A stretch of DNA of 42,136 nucleotides from Sulfurovum sp. (GTDB lineage Bacteria > Campylobacterota > Campylobacteria > Campylobacterales > Sulfurovaceae): positions 1 to 42,136 of the forward strand of contig DYTG01000002.1 in assembly GCA_020726085.1 (NCBI GenBank), in the 5' to 3' direction. How positions within the stretch are numbered: position 1 is the stretch's first letter; every line of letters begins with the position of its first letter. Shown here piece after piece: positions 24,500 to 33,488 of this stretch. The position numbers and the translations under genes are program-made. The notes beneath the pieces are model-generated. The model searched no databases and was not told the DNA's origin. It saw only the letters and a program-made list of their open reading frames with translations.

Positions 24500-25006
24500 C
24501 TATTTAGGCTCTAGTAAATAGCGTGCAACTTTGTGGAATTTTTTGTTTTTTTTCTCAACACCCTCTTTTTCAAATGCCAATTCAATAGTGTTTTGATTGA
24601 TGGGGTTAAATGCAATCAGATAATAACTGCTCCACGAATTGAGCATGGGAATAGTGAGCAAGAGTTTATTGCTGTTCTCAACTTTTTTTATCGCAATGGG
24701 TGATTGATTATTGAGCGTGATATTAAGATCTTCAAAGGTGGCGTTTGTATCACCAAAAAAGATACCCACAACAAATCTCTCACTTATCCCTTTGTTGCTG
24801 TTTTTGGCACCATAAGCCAATGATTGTTTCTCTAGGAGATAAGTAGCACTAATTAATGTATCTACTTCACCCTCTTTTAGGAGTGCAATTTGTTTGGTTT
24901 GTTGCAAAGCGGCAAAGGTGGCTTTGTGGGTCTTAAAGCGATCAATGGTTTTGTTGTGACATCCCATTAGGAACAAGAGGGTTAAGATAAAGAGTAATGG
25001 CTTCAA
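24500..25006 (-). CDS. Predicted lipoprotein of unknown function, coupled to the PAS-GGDEF-EAL gene
   Basis: From the TTG at 25006 the protein has 168 residues and begins MKPLLFILTLLFLMGCHNK, a typical lipoprotein signal with a lipobox LMGC, so anchoring in the envelope is expected. The rest has no recognised domain; it looks beta-rich (for example FVVGIFFGDTNATFEDLNITL and SSYYLIAFNPI). The TTG is favoured over a far upstream ATG because it puts the signal at the N-terminus, is preceded by AAAAGG, and overlaps the stop of the cyclic-di-GMP gene in TTGA. It may act with the c-di-GMP protein; that is inference from coupling. Confidence 0.65.
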   Translation of the reverse strand: MKPLLFILTLLFLMGCHNKTIDRFKTHKATFAALQQTKQIALLKEGEVDTLISATYLLEKQSLAYGAKNSNKGISERFVVGIFFGDTNATFEDLNITLNNQSPIAIKKVENSNKLLLTIPMLNSWSSYYLIAFNPINQNTIELAFEKEGVEKKNKKFHKVARYLLEPK

Positions 25007-26799
25007 AGATTTAAACCTTTTGATGGGAGTAGCGTTAGATAGTTTTGCATATCTTGATAATTGAGTGCTTTTGAGAAGTAGTAGCCTTGCATGGTAGAAC
25101 ATCCATGCTCAACCAAAAAATCAACTTGTGCTTTAGTCTCAACCCCCTTGGCTATCACTTTGAGTTTAAGGTTTTTGGCCAAACCGATAATGGTAGTTGC
25201 AATCACGGTATCATCGACATTGTGGGGCAAATCTTCTACAAAGGAGCGGTCAATTTTGAGTTTGCTTATGGGTAACTTTTTGAGATACGCCAAGGAGGTG
25301 TAGCCCGTTCCAAAATCATCAATAGAGATGGTTAAACCAAAAGATTTAAGCGCTTCAAGTACTTTGATTGAGCGGTTTTGACTAAGCATAATTTGCGTCT
25401 CTGTCACTTCGAGTTCGATAGAGTTTGGATAATGTTCCAAAACAGGATTAATGTTTTTGCGTACAAACTCCAAAAAAGAGTTATCTTCGATTTGGCGACT
25501 CGAAAGATTAAACGAAATAGTACCGCTATAGAGTCCAAATTTTTGCCATTTTAGATAGAGTTTGAGCGCTTTTTGCATAATAAGTCTATCTATGGTTACA
25601 ATCATCCCTGTATCTTCGGCGAGTTGCAAAAATGTATCGGGTGCAATCACACGGCTTCCATTAATCCACCGCATCAAGACTTCCATGCCTATAATCTCAC
25701 CCGTAGTTGCATCTATTTGAGGTTGAAAATAGGGTTCAAACTCCTCTTGATGCAAAGCCTTTCGCAACGCACTCTCCAAACCGATTCGTTGTTTTGATTG
25801 GAGTGTCATACTGGGATTGTAGAAGCTGTATCGGTTTCTTCCGTTGTTTTTGGCACTGTACATCGCAGCATCGGCATTTTTGAGCAGTTCATCGGGGTCG
25901 GAGCCATCACTAGGCGATATAGCAACACCAACACTTATACCGATATAGAGCCAATGTCCTTCAACATCAAAAGGCTCATTTATCAGCTCCTTAAGCCGCA
26001 TTATAACACTATCAATCTCCTTGAGATCGTCAATATTGCCAAGGATAAGACAAAACTCATCGCCTCCTAGCCGTGCTAATAGATTCTCTTTGGTAACCAT
26101 AGGATGAATGCGTTTTGCAAATTCAATCAAAAGCCTATCGCCGATATAGTGTCCCAAAGAGTCGTTAATCTCCTTAAAATGATCCAAATCAATAAACAAT
26201 AAGGCTGAATTTGTGCCGTTGTGTAGATTTTTAGTGATGACTTGCGAAAGTCTGTTCATAAATTGCGTTCGATTAGGCAAATGGGTGAGATAATCATAAT
26301 TGGCTTGATACTCCAATATCTCCCGTTGGGCTTGAAGCTCTTGAAGTGTTTTGCTTAAATCAAGTTGAATGTTTTTGAGTTGAGTAATATCCCTACCCGC
26401 ACCTACCGTGCCGATAATCTTGCCGCTTTTATCATAAAAAGGGGCTTTGTAAACCTCCAAATAGAGCATTTCTCCCTTGACGTTTCCATACTCCTCAAAT
26501 TTCATCGCTTTGCCGTTTTCAATCACCGTTTTATCAGAATCAAAACAAAGCTCACCAAAAGTATGCCACTTTGGATTCTCTTTGTGTTTGAGACGCTCTC
26601 TGTGTGCAAAATAGAGGTCATTTTTACCAATAGGCTCTTGGGTATCGTTTGCCATTAGCAGTTCATCGCAAATAGCCTTATTGGCGTAGATATAATTTCC
26701 ATTCAAATCTTTAACCCAAAGCATATCAGACAACGTTTCGGTAAGAAGATTGAGGAGGTCGGAGTGGTGGGATTTAAGACGATCAAGATTAAAAGGCAT
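25003..26799 (-). CDS. PAS-GGDEF-EAL protein (cyclic-di-GMP signalling)
   Basis: The 598-residue cytoplasmic protein has a PAS domain (about 15-145: LLTETLSDMLWVKDLNGNYIYAN, then VGAGRDITQLK), a GGDEF domain (about 175-335) with the intact motif RLGGDEF, and an EAL domain (about 350-595). The cyclase looks active; no RxxD inhibitory site is seen in front of GGDEF. In the EAL domain EVL replaces EAL, and NLSSRQ, ELEVTET and IDDFGTGYTSL are intact, but the EGVE motif reads AKGVET, so phosphodiesterase activity may be impaired. The ATG at 26799 is chosen because AAAAAGAG precedes it; longer starts overlap the promoter -10 box. Confidence 0.9.
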   Translation of the reverse strand: MPFNLDRLKSHHSDLLNLLTETLSDMLWVKDLNGNYIYANKAICDELLMANDTQEPIGKNDLYFAHRERLKHKENPKWHTFGELCFDSDKTVIENGKAMKFEEYGNVKGEMLYLEVYKAPFYDKSGKIIGTVGAGRDITQLKNIQLDLSKTLQELQAQREILEYQANYDYLTHLPNRTQFMNRLSQVITKNLHNGTNSALLFIDLDHFKEINDSLGHYIGDRLLIEFAKRIHPMVTKENLLARLGGDEFCLILGNIDDLKEIDSVIMRLKELINEPFDVEGHWLYIGISVGVAISPSDGSDPDELLKNADAAMYSAKNNGRNRYSFYNPSMTLQSKQRIGLESALRKALHQEEFEPYFQPQIDATTGEIIGMEVLMRWINGSRVIAPDTFLQLAEDTGMIVTIDRLIMQKALKLYLKWQKFGLYSGTISFNLSSRQIEDNSFLEFVRKNINPVLEHYPNSIELEVTETQIMLSQNRSIKVLEALKSFGLTISIDDFGTGYTSLAYLKKLPISKLKIDRSFVEDLPHNVDDTVIATTIIGLAKNLKLKVIAKGVETKAQVDFLVEHGCSTMQGYYFSKALNYQDMQNYLTLLPSKGLNL

Positions 26800-26841
26800 A
26801 TTGGACTCTTTTTGAAACATTATTGCAAAACATTGATATCT

Positions 26842-26847
26842 ATTATA
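26842..26847 (-). promoter_or_regulatory. Candidate -10 box for the PAS-GGDEF-EAL gene
   Basis: TATAAT on the minus strand (within TTGTATAATAG), 43 bases upstream of the chosen ATG. Its presence argues against the upstream TTG start at 26850. Confidence 0.5.
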
Positions 26848-26883
26848 CAAATAGAAAAATTAATTTTAAGTAAAATGGAACAA

Positions 26884-26916
26884 AACAACACAACAGAGTC
26901 GTTTTGCTGTGTTGTT
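26884..26916 (-). terminator. Terminator hairpin after the TolC-family gene
   Basis: AACAACACA (26884-26892) and TGTGTTGTT (26908-26916) form a nine-base-pair stem with a 15-base loop directly at the TolC stop. T-rich tails follow on both strands (TTTTT on the plus side, TTTTG on the minus side), so it could also stop plus-strand transcripts. Confidence 0.55.
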
Positions 26917-26917
26917 T

Positions 26918-28114
26918 TTAGATTACCTTAGCATACAACAAAAGGAGTTGCAGCTCTCTATCGATAGCGAAAATTTGTTGATCGTATTTTTTGATAGTGA
27001 GGGAGTTGTACATGAGTTGGGTATCCCACTTCGTCTTCTCCCCTGCTTTTTCAAGATTTTTGGTGAGCTGATAGAGGCGTGTGTAGAGTTGTTGGTCTTT
27101 GTAAGCCAAATTGATTTTTTTGTTGAGAATATCAAGATTGGTCAAAGCCAATTTGTACTCATTGTCAATGGCTTTGCGTTTTTCAAAGAGGTGTGTTTGG
27201 GCTTCGAGATAGGCTACTTTGGCCGATTCTACATCTTTGAAGGAGTTGATACTAAAAGGCATAGAGATGGTAAATCCATAGGTATGATACGCCTCTTTGA
27301 GAGGAGCATTGGCAAGCATGGGGTTGAGGTCTCCGTCGCTATATCTTGCTTGTACAGAGATAATAGGAAGATATTTTGTCCATGTCAATTTGGAGCCGTA
27401 TTGCTTCTCTCGTGCTTCAAATTGTTTTTTGACCAACTCTAAATTTTGCCCTTTGTAGCGTTTGGCTTGAATGAGTTTGAGCTTGGGCAGCTTGAGACTA
27501 TTGGGATTTTTATCGCTTAGAAGTGAAAAATCATTTTTGAGTTTAGCAATGGTGAGGTCAAGCTCCAAAAGTTGCGTCTCATCGGAGTTCTTTTTGAGGA
27601 TAGCTTGATCCAAAAAGCTACTATCAATCAAGCCGTTGTTGTAGCTATCACGCTTTTGTCGTATATCAATCTCATCGTTTTTGACGAGTAGTGCCAATTT
27701 GGCTTTTTGTAATGTGAGTTTTTTGATATTGTAGAGAATAGAGAGGGCATTGACAATCATCTCTTTTTGGGCTATATCAATCGTTACGCCGTTAAGGTCA
27801 CGAACCGCATCAGAGTATTTGATAGCAAAGTAGATACCCCCCGATTTAAAGATAGGCTGATCTATCCCGACACTAAAGCTCCCCGTATCAACCCTACCCG
27901 TTGTGTATTGCTCCGAGTAGGTTTTGGTATAATTCACCATTACAGGCGAAACCCAACTGTTGCTTAGTTTATCGCTTTCGAGTTCATTTTTCTTTTTTTG
28001 GTACTCAATGATTTTTTGGTTATTGGGAGAGAGTAAATTGAGCAACTCATCCTCTTTGGCGTTGAGCAATCCCAAAGTTAGAACACCAAAGAAAACTATT
28101 TTCCGCATTGACAT
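26918..28114 (-). CDS. TolC-family outer membrane efflux protein
   Basis: The 398-residue protein has a signal peptide (MSMRKIVFFGVLTLGLLNA) and the long-helix TolC/OEP pattern: two repeats of helical segments, each with a strand-like stretch such as SFSVGIDQPIFKSGGIYFAI and TYGFTISMPFSINSFKDVESAK. TolC trimers form the outer membrane and periplasmic channel of efflux pumps or type I secretion systems. No inner-membrane pump or adaptor gene is adjacent, so the partner is unknown. The first ATG is preceded by GGAGCTACC. A terminator follows the gene. Confidence 0.85.
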   Translation of the reverse strand: MSMRKIVFFGVLTLGLLNAKEDELLNLLSPNNQKIIEYQKKKNELESDKLSNSWVSPVMVNYTKTYSEQYTTGRVDTGSFSVGIDQPIFKSGGIYFAIKYSDAVRDLNGVTIDIAQKEMIVNALSILYNIKKLTLQKAKLALLVKNDEIDIRQKRDSYNNGLIDSSFLDQAILKKNSDETQLLELDLTIAKLKNDFSLLSDKNPNSLKLPKLKLIQAKRYKGQNLELVKKQFEAREKQYGSKLTWTKYLPIISVQARYSDGDLNPMLANAPLKEAYHTYGFTISMPFSINSFKDVESAKVAYLEAQTHLFEKRKAIDNEYKLALTNLDILNKKINLAYKDQQLYTRLYQLTKNLEKAGEKTKWDTQLMYNSLTIKKYDQQIFAIDRELQLLLLYAKVI

Positions 28115-28163
28115 GGTAGCTCCAAGAGTAATTTTTGGTTGTATTCTAGCATAGAAACTTCAA

Positions 28164-29492
28164 TTAGAGCATCAAAAAGAGTCTAAAAATTCGCTTTTTT
28201 ATTTTAATCTTCACTTGTTTAAGCTTTAGGGTTCGATGAATGGCTACATAAGTGCGTTTTTGACGCAGCTCAATCTCGCCAATCATCGTATTATCAAGAC
28301 CCAACTCCCCGCAAAAAGCCCCTACGATGTCCCCTTTGCGTAGTTTATCGCTTTTGCCGCCATCTATAATAATGGTTTGCATGGTTGCATAAGTTGGCAC
28401 AATGGGGGTATTGAGTAGATTGCCTTCTTCTATCACGCCTACTATCTCTTCAAGTTTTCGCACCTCATGGGGAGTATAGAGGCTAATGCTAAGCGATTGC
28501 CCCCCATTGCGACCACCCCGCCCTACTCTGTGGGTATGGATTTGAGGTTTGTCGGCTATATCGTAGTGAACAACCATTTCAACCCCCTCAATATCAATGC
28601 CTCTTGAAACAATATCTGTAGCTACTAACACAGAGATTGAGCCATTTTTAAAGGCTATAAATATCTCATCTCTTGCGCTTTGATCAAAATCACCGTGAAA
28701 AGCCAAAACGCTAAAACCGTACTCCAGCAACATATCGTAGAGCCTATTAACCTCTATTTTGGTATTGGCAAAGATGATGGTTGAATGGGCTTGATAGTGC
28801 GAAAGAACTTCAAGAAGCGTTTGGTCTTTGTTGTGTGTTTTGTAGGCAAGAGAGCGAATATTTTGAAGGTTCTCATCGAGCTTAATAGAGGCTCTGTTAG
28901 TGGTAATACGTTCGATAAGAGCGTCGAGTTTGCTTGAAAAAGTGGCACTAAAAAGCAAAGTTTGCTTTGTTTTGGGCAAGATTGAGGCAATTTTGACAAT
29001 CTCATCACGAAATCCCATCTCTAGCATCTTATCGCCCTCATCAACGATAAGCATACTTACTTTTGCAAGATCCACGCTCTCACGCGCAATATGATCCATC
29101 AATCTCCCCACGGTTGCTACTACTATATCGGTTTTGTTTTGGAGCGACGAGCGTTGAACGCTAAGGGGTTCTCCTCCGATAAGCGTTGTGACGTTGAGAT
29201 TGTGAATGTACCTGCCTACCAAACGTATCTCATGGGCAATTTGTACAACCAATTCACGAGTAGGGGCCAAAATAAGAATTTGGGGTTGATTGTGGGTTTG
29301 CGTGAGCCTAAGAAGCGAAGCGATAGCAAATACAAGGGTCTTGCCCGATGCCGTGGGGGCTTGAATAACACTGTCTTGTTGGGTTAATACAATAGGAAGA
29401 GCTTTTTGCTGGATAGGTTTAGCCTCAACAAAGCCTAATTTTTCAAGATTCTCTATTAGATCAGAAGGAAGAGAAAGCTCTTTGAAGGTCAT
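28164..29492 (-). CDS. dbpA: DbpA-like DEAD-box RNA helicase
   Basis: DEAD-box helicases remodel RNA; DbpA acts in large-subunit assembly. The 442-residue protein has the Q motif, motif I (PTASGKTL), Ia (PTRELVVQ), motif II as VDEGDKM (DEGD in place of DEAD), motif III (SATFSS), IV (IIFANTK), V (VATDIVSRGIDI) and VI (HRVGRGGRNG). A C-terminal DbpA-type RNA-binding domain (about 360-435: TIIIDGGKSDKLRKGDIVGA, then IGEIELRQKRTYVAI) gives the specific name. The start follows TTGGAGTGAGCA. The DEGD change retains both acidic residues. The DUF465 gene lies 37 bases upstream. Confidence 0.88.
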   Translation of the reverse strand: MTFKELSLPSDLIENLEKLGFVEAKPIQQKALPIVLTQQDSVIQAPTASGKTLVFAIASLLRLTQTHNQPQILILAPTRELVVQIAHEIRLVGRYIHNLNVTTLIGGEPLSVQRSSLQNKTDIVVATVGRLMDHIARESVDLAKVSMLIVDEGDKMLEMGFRDEIVKIASILPKTKQTLLFSATFSSKLDALIERITTNRASIKLDENLQNIRSLAYKTHNKDQTLLEVLSHYQAHSTIIFANTKIEVNRLYDMLLEYGFSVLAFHGDFDQSARDEIFIAFKNGSISVLVATDIVSRGIDIEGVEMVVHYDIADKPQIHTHRVGRGGRNGGQSLSISLYTPHEVRKLEEIVGVIEEGNLLNTPIVPTYATMQTIIIDGGKSDKLRKGDIVGAFCGELGLDNTMIGEIELRQKRTYVAIHRTLKLKQVKIKIKKRIFRLFLML

Positions 29493-29529
29493 TGCTCACT
29501 CCAAAGGAGTGATAGGTTTGGAACGTTTG

Positions 29530-29754
29530 CTATTGGTTAGCCTTTTTGTACTCCATAATCATATGAAGTGCCTCATCTTTGAGCAACAATTTCTCTTTTT
29601 TGATTTGCTCTCTTTCAACATCGCTAAGGTGCAATCTACCCTCGTCAGCATCTTTTGCTTTTTGATCCAACTCATTGTGTCTCTCAAAAATTTTTGCAAA
29701 GTGTGCGTTTTCTTGCTTTAAGGCTGAAATTTCATCTCTGTATTCATGTAACAT
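29530..29754 (-). CDS. DUF465 (YdcH-family) small helical protein
   Basis: A 74-residue, highly charged all-helical protein beginning MLHEYRDEISALKQENAHFA and including LHLSDVEREQIKKEKLLLKDEA. This matches the DUF465/YdcH family of small coiled-coil proteins, whose role is unknown. It lies between a methyltransferase gene and the helicase gene, in the same direction. Confidence 0.8.
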   Translation of the reverse strand: MLHEYRDEISALKQENAHFAKIFERHNELDQKAKDADEGRLHLSDVEREQIKKEKLLLKDEALHMIMEYKKANQ

Positions 29755-29814
29755 GGACGGCTCCGACTGTAATTTTTTGAAAGTAATTATAGCTATTGTT
29801 TGCGTAAAATAGGA

Positions 29815-30735
29815 TTAAATTTTGGTTGCAATCAAAAAGATATACTCTTTTCCAAAGATTTTGACTCGATATCGGTGCTGTTGGAGGTATTTTTTGCAAA
29901 AATAGATATCTTTGATAAGCGTTGAGAGATCAGAGCCTTTGGAGTGTGGCACTCTTGCACCGTAGATAAGTTCGCCATTAATCCAACGTGAATTGGGAAA
30001 TCCCATGATGATAGAGGCCTCTTGTGTCAAAAGCTGTTGCACCAAATCCATAAAGAGTTTTTTGAAATTTGAATCAACACTTTGAAGCGTAGCGATGGTA
30101 ATAAGCAAATCAAAGCGTCCCAAGCTAGCGTCCAATTTGCCAATATCTTGCACAAAAAATTGCACGTTGCTATGGTTTGCAAAGACTCTTGTGGCATACT
30201 CTATTGCCGATACGGAGTAATCAACCCCTACAAACTCAATAGCATCAAATTGCTTAGCACTAATTCTCTCTTGAATCGCTACAAACTCATCGCCACGATT
30301 GATGCCTAGATTGATAATGCGTTTGATAGAGTCAAAATCAATCGCTTTGAGTGCCTCATGATAGTAGTATTCGAAGGCAAATTCACCAGATTTGTTAATT
30401 TTGGCAAAGCTACTCTCTACGCCGTACTTCTCATAAGCGTCGTGAAGATGATGAAAGGAGTCCTCAAGGCTGAGTGCCTCAAACGTAAGCTTTGCAAAAT
30501 AGGGTGGAAGAGCTTGAGGAAGATGCATTTTGCAATGTAAAATATTGGACAAATCAAGCCAACTTTTAAGTGAACGATAACAATACTTCTCGCCCTCAAC
30601 CTCTACCATGCTTCCACTGTAATAGGTGCCAATATCGGGAGAGAGAATTTCAAAGGTTGTCCTCCCCTCTTTGGAAAGTTGCCGTTGCAGCGTCTCTATA
30701 ATTTGCTTTGAAGTTTCAAGCTTAAATCGCATCAT
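29815..30735 (-). CDS. Class I SAM-dependent methyltransferase of unknown target
   Basis: The roughly 306-residue protein has a Rossmann-type methyltransferase domain in its second half: motif I IINLGINRGDE (near residue 142), acidic motif II IEFVGVDYSVSAIEYA, a VQFFVQDIGKLD segment, and FDLLITIATLQSVD (motif IV). The N-terminal half (about 130 residues) is a family-specific region, and the C-terminus has YRVKIFGKEYIFLIATK. No substrate-specific signature is recognised. The start follows the 3D-domain gene by about ten bases; TTG or either of two ATGs is possible and the first ATG is used. Confidence 0.72.
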   Translation of the reverse strand: MMRFKLETSKQIIETLQRQLSKEGRTTFEILSPDIGTYYSGSMVEVEGEKYCYRSLKSWLDLSNILHCKMHLPQALPPYFAKLTFEALSLEDSFHHLHDAYEKYGVESSFAKINKSGEFAFEYYYHEALKAIDFDSIKRIINLGINRGDEFVAIQERISAKQFDAIEFVGVDYSVSAIEYATRVFANHSNVQFFVQDIGKLDASLGRFDLLITIATLQSVDSNFKKLFMDLVQQLLTQEASIIMGFPNSRWINGELIYGARVPHSKGSDLSTLIKDIYFCKKYLQQHRYRVKIFGKEYIFLIATKI

Positions 30736-30747
30736 CAAAAACTAGCT

Positions 30748-31575
30748 TTACCACGAGAGTTTCACGTAGCGTCTGCCCCAACGTATCGCTTTGCGTTTAT
30801 CGACTCCCATGTAAATGTCAATCTTGTTGCAAAAGCGTTCGTTCATTTTGTCTCGCACAATATAGGTCTCTGGAAGTCCTGTGATGCGTACTTTTGTGCC
30901 GTTTTTAAGCCCGTGTTTACGAATAAGGTCACGAGAAACGGCAATGATTCGCATTCCTGGACCAATGCGGTTGCCCCATGCGGCTACAAAAGGGGTGGAA
31001 TCGGTTTGATTGCGATGCGACGTATAGGCGGTGGCTACCACACTGAGACTTTTTGGGGAGTTTGGTTCGACGATTTTATACTCTTTGGGTTTTTGTACTA
31101 TCTTTTTAGGTTTGGCTTGTTTGGCATAAATACTCTTTTTGTCTTTATCCCAATTTTCAATAAAGCTAACAAGTTTGTCTTTTTTGGGTTGTATCTTTTT
31201 TTTGGTTGCAACGGTTGGTGTTTTGGTTAAATTGTTATCTCTTATTTTTTGGGTGCTATTGGACTTAGCGTAAATGCGTTTGCTTGAGGTTCTAAATCGT
31301 ACTGAATCATTGATGTGAATATGGTTTTCGATAAATTTATCAATCGTAACGACTTTAACTTTTTTCTTTTGGAGTAGTGGGAGCGTTTTGGCAGTAATAA
31401 TTTTTTTGCGGTCTTGATACTTTACGGGTTTAACTTTGCAAAGCAGCTTAGCACCATAGGTATCACACCCCACACTGCTACGTGCGAGGTTGCGACAATC
31501 CGCCTCTTGAGCTTCAAGAGAGGAAAAGAGCAACGAGACAACAAATACTATTGTAAAGTTTGACTTTTTCATCAT
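30748..31575 (-). CDS. Exported 3D-domain protein (probable cell-wall enzyme)
   Basis: The 275-residue protein has a signal peptide (KKSNFTIVFVVSLLFSSLEA), a lysine-rich low-complexity linker (about 90-170), and a C-terminal 3D domain (about 178-275), named for three aspartates and related to the catalytic beta-barrel of MltA-type lytic transglycosylases. Visible motifs are VVATAYTSHRNQTDSTPFVA, GPGMRIIAVSRDL, YIVRDKMNERFCNKIDIYMG and WGRRYVKLSW, with the key aspartates present. It should act on peptidoglycan in the periplasm. It lies 12 bases after thrC. Confidence 0.78.
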   Translation of the reverse strand: MMKKSNFTIVFVVSLLFSSLEAQEADCRNLARSSVGCDTYGAKLLCKVKPVKYQDRKKIITAKTLPLLQKKKVKVVTIDKFIENHIHINDSVRFRTSSKRIYAKSNSTQKIRDNNLTKTPTVATKKKIQPKKDKLVSFIENWDKDKKSIYAKQAKPKKIVQKPKEYKIVEPNSPKSLSVVATAYTSHRNQTDSTPFVAAWGNRIGPGMRIIAVSRDLIRKHGLKNGTKVRITGLPETYIVRDKMNERFCNKIDIYMGVDKRKAIRWGRRYVKLSW

Positions 31576-31587
31576 AGGATATTAAGG

Positions 31588-33054
31588 TTACAAAAACCTC
31601 AACATCTCCTGAGCGATACCCTCTTTTTCGACGACGGTATCGTGAATAATCTCTTTGTTTAGCAGTGCTTTTATCATAGGTGGAACCTCTAAATGGGTTT
31701 GTGTTGCAATGTACTCCAACGCCTCCCTGTCGTGTGCAATCTCTTTGCCAAGGGCTTTGGCGACAACGGGACTAAATTTCGTCCACTCTGCTGTAGAATA
31801 GATTACAGTTGTGAGCTTTTTGTCTCGTAAATTTTTATAGGATTTGATACATGTGGCGGTATGAGTATCCATAATATATCCCTTTTGGGCATACTCTCTA
31901 ATGGTTGCCACACACTCGCTATCGTCGCTAAAAGAAGCATCAAAATCCTCTTGAAGCGATGCTATTTCCTCTGCATTGAGTTGGTATTTGCCGTGTTGCT
32001 CCAGTGCTTCCATGAGTTCTTTGGTTCGATTAGCACCAAATTTATCAAAGAGTATCCGTTCAACGTTGGAGCTTTTTAAAATATCCATTGCAGGAGAGTT
32101 GGTTTTGGCAAGTTCTCTGGTGGTTAAATCGTAGCTTCCGTTGGTAATCCAATCGGTTAAAATATTATTAATATTGGAAGCTATCAAGATTTTTTCGATA
32201 GGCAATCCCGCTTTTTTAGCGTAATACGCCCCCAAAGCATTGCCAAAGTTTCCACTAGGAACAACCAAATAGATTTTTTCATTAAGTTGGATTTGTTTGC
32301 CTCGTAGCAACTCTAAATAGCTGTAGATGTGATAGATAATCTGAAAAATAATACGTCCAAAGTTTACCGAATTGGCAGCGGAGAGCTTCATATTTTTGCT
32401 ATCAAGCTCATCTTTGAAATCTTTGGAAGCCAATAGTGATTTGAGGGCGTTTTGGGTGTCGTCGAAGTTTCCTTTGACACCAATGACTTTGAGATTACTT
32501 CCCGATTCTGTGACCATTTGGAGGCGTTGTACGTCGCTTGTGCCGCCCTCTGGATAGAGACAGACGACTTTGACATTGGCTTGATTTTTAAAGGTTTCCA
32601 ATGTCGCTGGACCCGTATCGCCACTTGTTGCAGCCATAATGAGATAGTTTTCGTTTCGCTTTTGAGCCAATTGGGACAAAATGTAGCCAAAGGGTTGGAG
32701 TGCCATATCTTTGAAAGCTCGTGTGGGTCCATGATAGAGTTCGCTTACAAAGCAATCCTCTTCTATTTGGCTAAGTTCCACAGGCTTATCACTTTTATCA
32801 AAGGCATCGTAACGATTAAGGGCCTCTTGCAAAATGGATGAATCTATATCGATCCCAAAACGTACCAAAAAATCAAGTGCCAACTCTTTGTAGGAGCTAC
32901 TCAAATGTTTGTTCAAAAAGGTTTCATCCAGTCGTGGCAAAGAGGTGGGCACATAAAGTCCTCCAAAACTTGCACTTGGGGCTAAGATGACTTGCGAAAA
33001 AGAGAGGCTTTGAGCCTTAACTCCATCATTTCCTCGTGTTTCAATAAATTCCAT
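31588..33054 (-). CDS. thrC: Threonine synthase
   Basis: ThrC converts O-phosphohomoserine to threonine with pyridoxal phosphate. The 488-residue protein is of the longer ThrC class. The N-terminal segment and the cofactor lysine in LYHGPTRAFKDMALQPFG (near residue 113) are clear, as are MAATSGDTGPATLE, VVCLYPEGGTSDVQRLQM, and the phosphate-binding VVPSGNFGNALGAYYAKKAG. The ATG follows AGGAAAGCAA. The upstream CBS gene ends eight bases away, so thrC is probably in the DUF1538-PII-CBS transcript. Confidence 0.95.
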   Translation of the reverse strand: MEFIETRGNDGVKAQSLSFSQVILAPSASFGGLYVPTSLPRLDETFLNKHLSSSYKELALDFLVRFGIDIDSSILQEALNRYDAFDKSDKPVELSQIEEDCFVSELYHGPTRAFKDMALQPFGYILSQLAQKRNENYLIMAATSGDTGPATLETFKNQANVKVVCLYPEGGTSDVQRLQMVTESGSNLKVIGVKGNFDDTQNALKSLLASKDFKDELDSKNMKLSAANSVNFGRIIFQIIYHIYSYLELLRGKQIQLNEKIYLVVPSGNFGNALGAYYAKKAGLPIEKILIASNINNILTDWITNGSYDLTTRELAKTNSPAMDILKSSNVERILFDKFGANRTKELMEALEQHGKYQLNAEEIASLQEDFDASFSDDSECVATIREYAQKGYIMDTHTATCIKSYKNLRDKKLTTVIYSTAEWTKFSPVVAKALGKEIAHDREALEYIATQTHLEVPPMIKALLNKEIIHDTVVEKEGIAQEMLRFL

Positions 33055-33062
33055 TTGCTTTC

Positions 33063-33458
33063 CTACTCCTCCATATTTTCTAACAATACATTAACAATAT
33101 CGCTCATTGTTAAAATGCCCTCAAGTTCATTGTTGTCAATCACCAATAGTCTCTTAATACCGCTATTAACCATCATGCGTGCAGCGTATTTAATGTCCAT
33201 TTTTTTGGATACGGAAATAGCAGGAATGGTGGAAACGTCGTAAATGTTGAGCAACTCAATATCGCCATCTTCCGATACGATAGCTTGGAGTATATTGTTG
33301 AAAGTAACAAGCCCATAAGCACCACTGGGCGATGCTTTATCGACTATTACCGTCTTCACACGATGTTTTTTCATCCTTTGCAAAGCCACTTTCAAAGCAT
33401 TCATTTGCGAAACAATAACCAATTTATCTTTTGCTGTCATAATATTTTCTACTAACAT
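33063..33458 (-). CDS. Stand-alone CBS-domain pair protein
   Basis: The 131-residue protein is made of two CBS motifs (about residues 5-60 and 75-130), for example MKKHRVKTVIVDKA then GLVTFNNILQAIV, and KRLLVIDNNELEGILTMSDI. CBS pairs bind adenosyl ligands such as AMP, ATP, SAM or c-di-AMP and act as energy or nucleotide sensors. It lies between the PII-like gene (30 bases) and thrC (eight bases). Its position after a PII-like sensor and a membrane protein suggests a second regulatory input to the same transport function; this is inference. Confidence 0.88.
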   Translation of the reverse strand: MLVENIMTAKDKLVIVSQMNALKVALQRMKKHRVKTVIVDKASPSGAYGLVTFNNILQAIVSEDGDIELLNIYDVSTIPAISVSKKMDIKYAARMMVNSGIKRLLVIDNNELEGILTMSDIVNVLLENMEE

Positions 33459-33488
33459 AAAATCCCCTTTGTGTTTTGATAGATACGC

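Noticed and set aside
24500..25102. Longer 200-residue start for the lipoprotein
   Set aside because: It would overlap the EAL coding region by 100 bases and bury the lipoprotein signal inside the protein.
26800..26850. PAS-GGDEF-EAL start at the TTG at 26850
   Set aside because: The codons overlap a TATAAT promoter box; the ATG at 26799 has a ribosome site.
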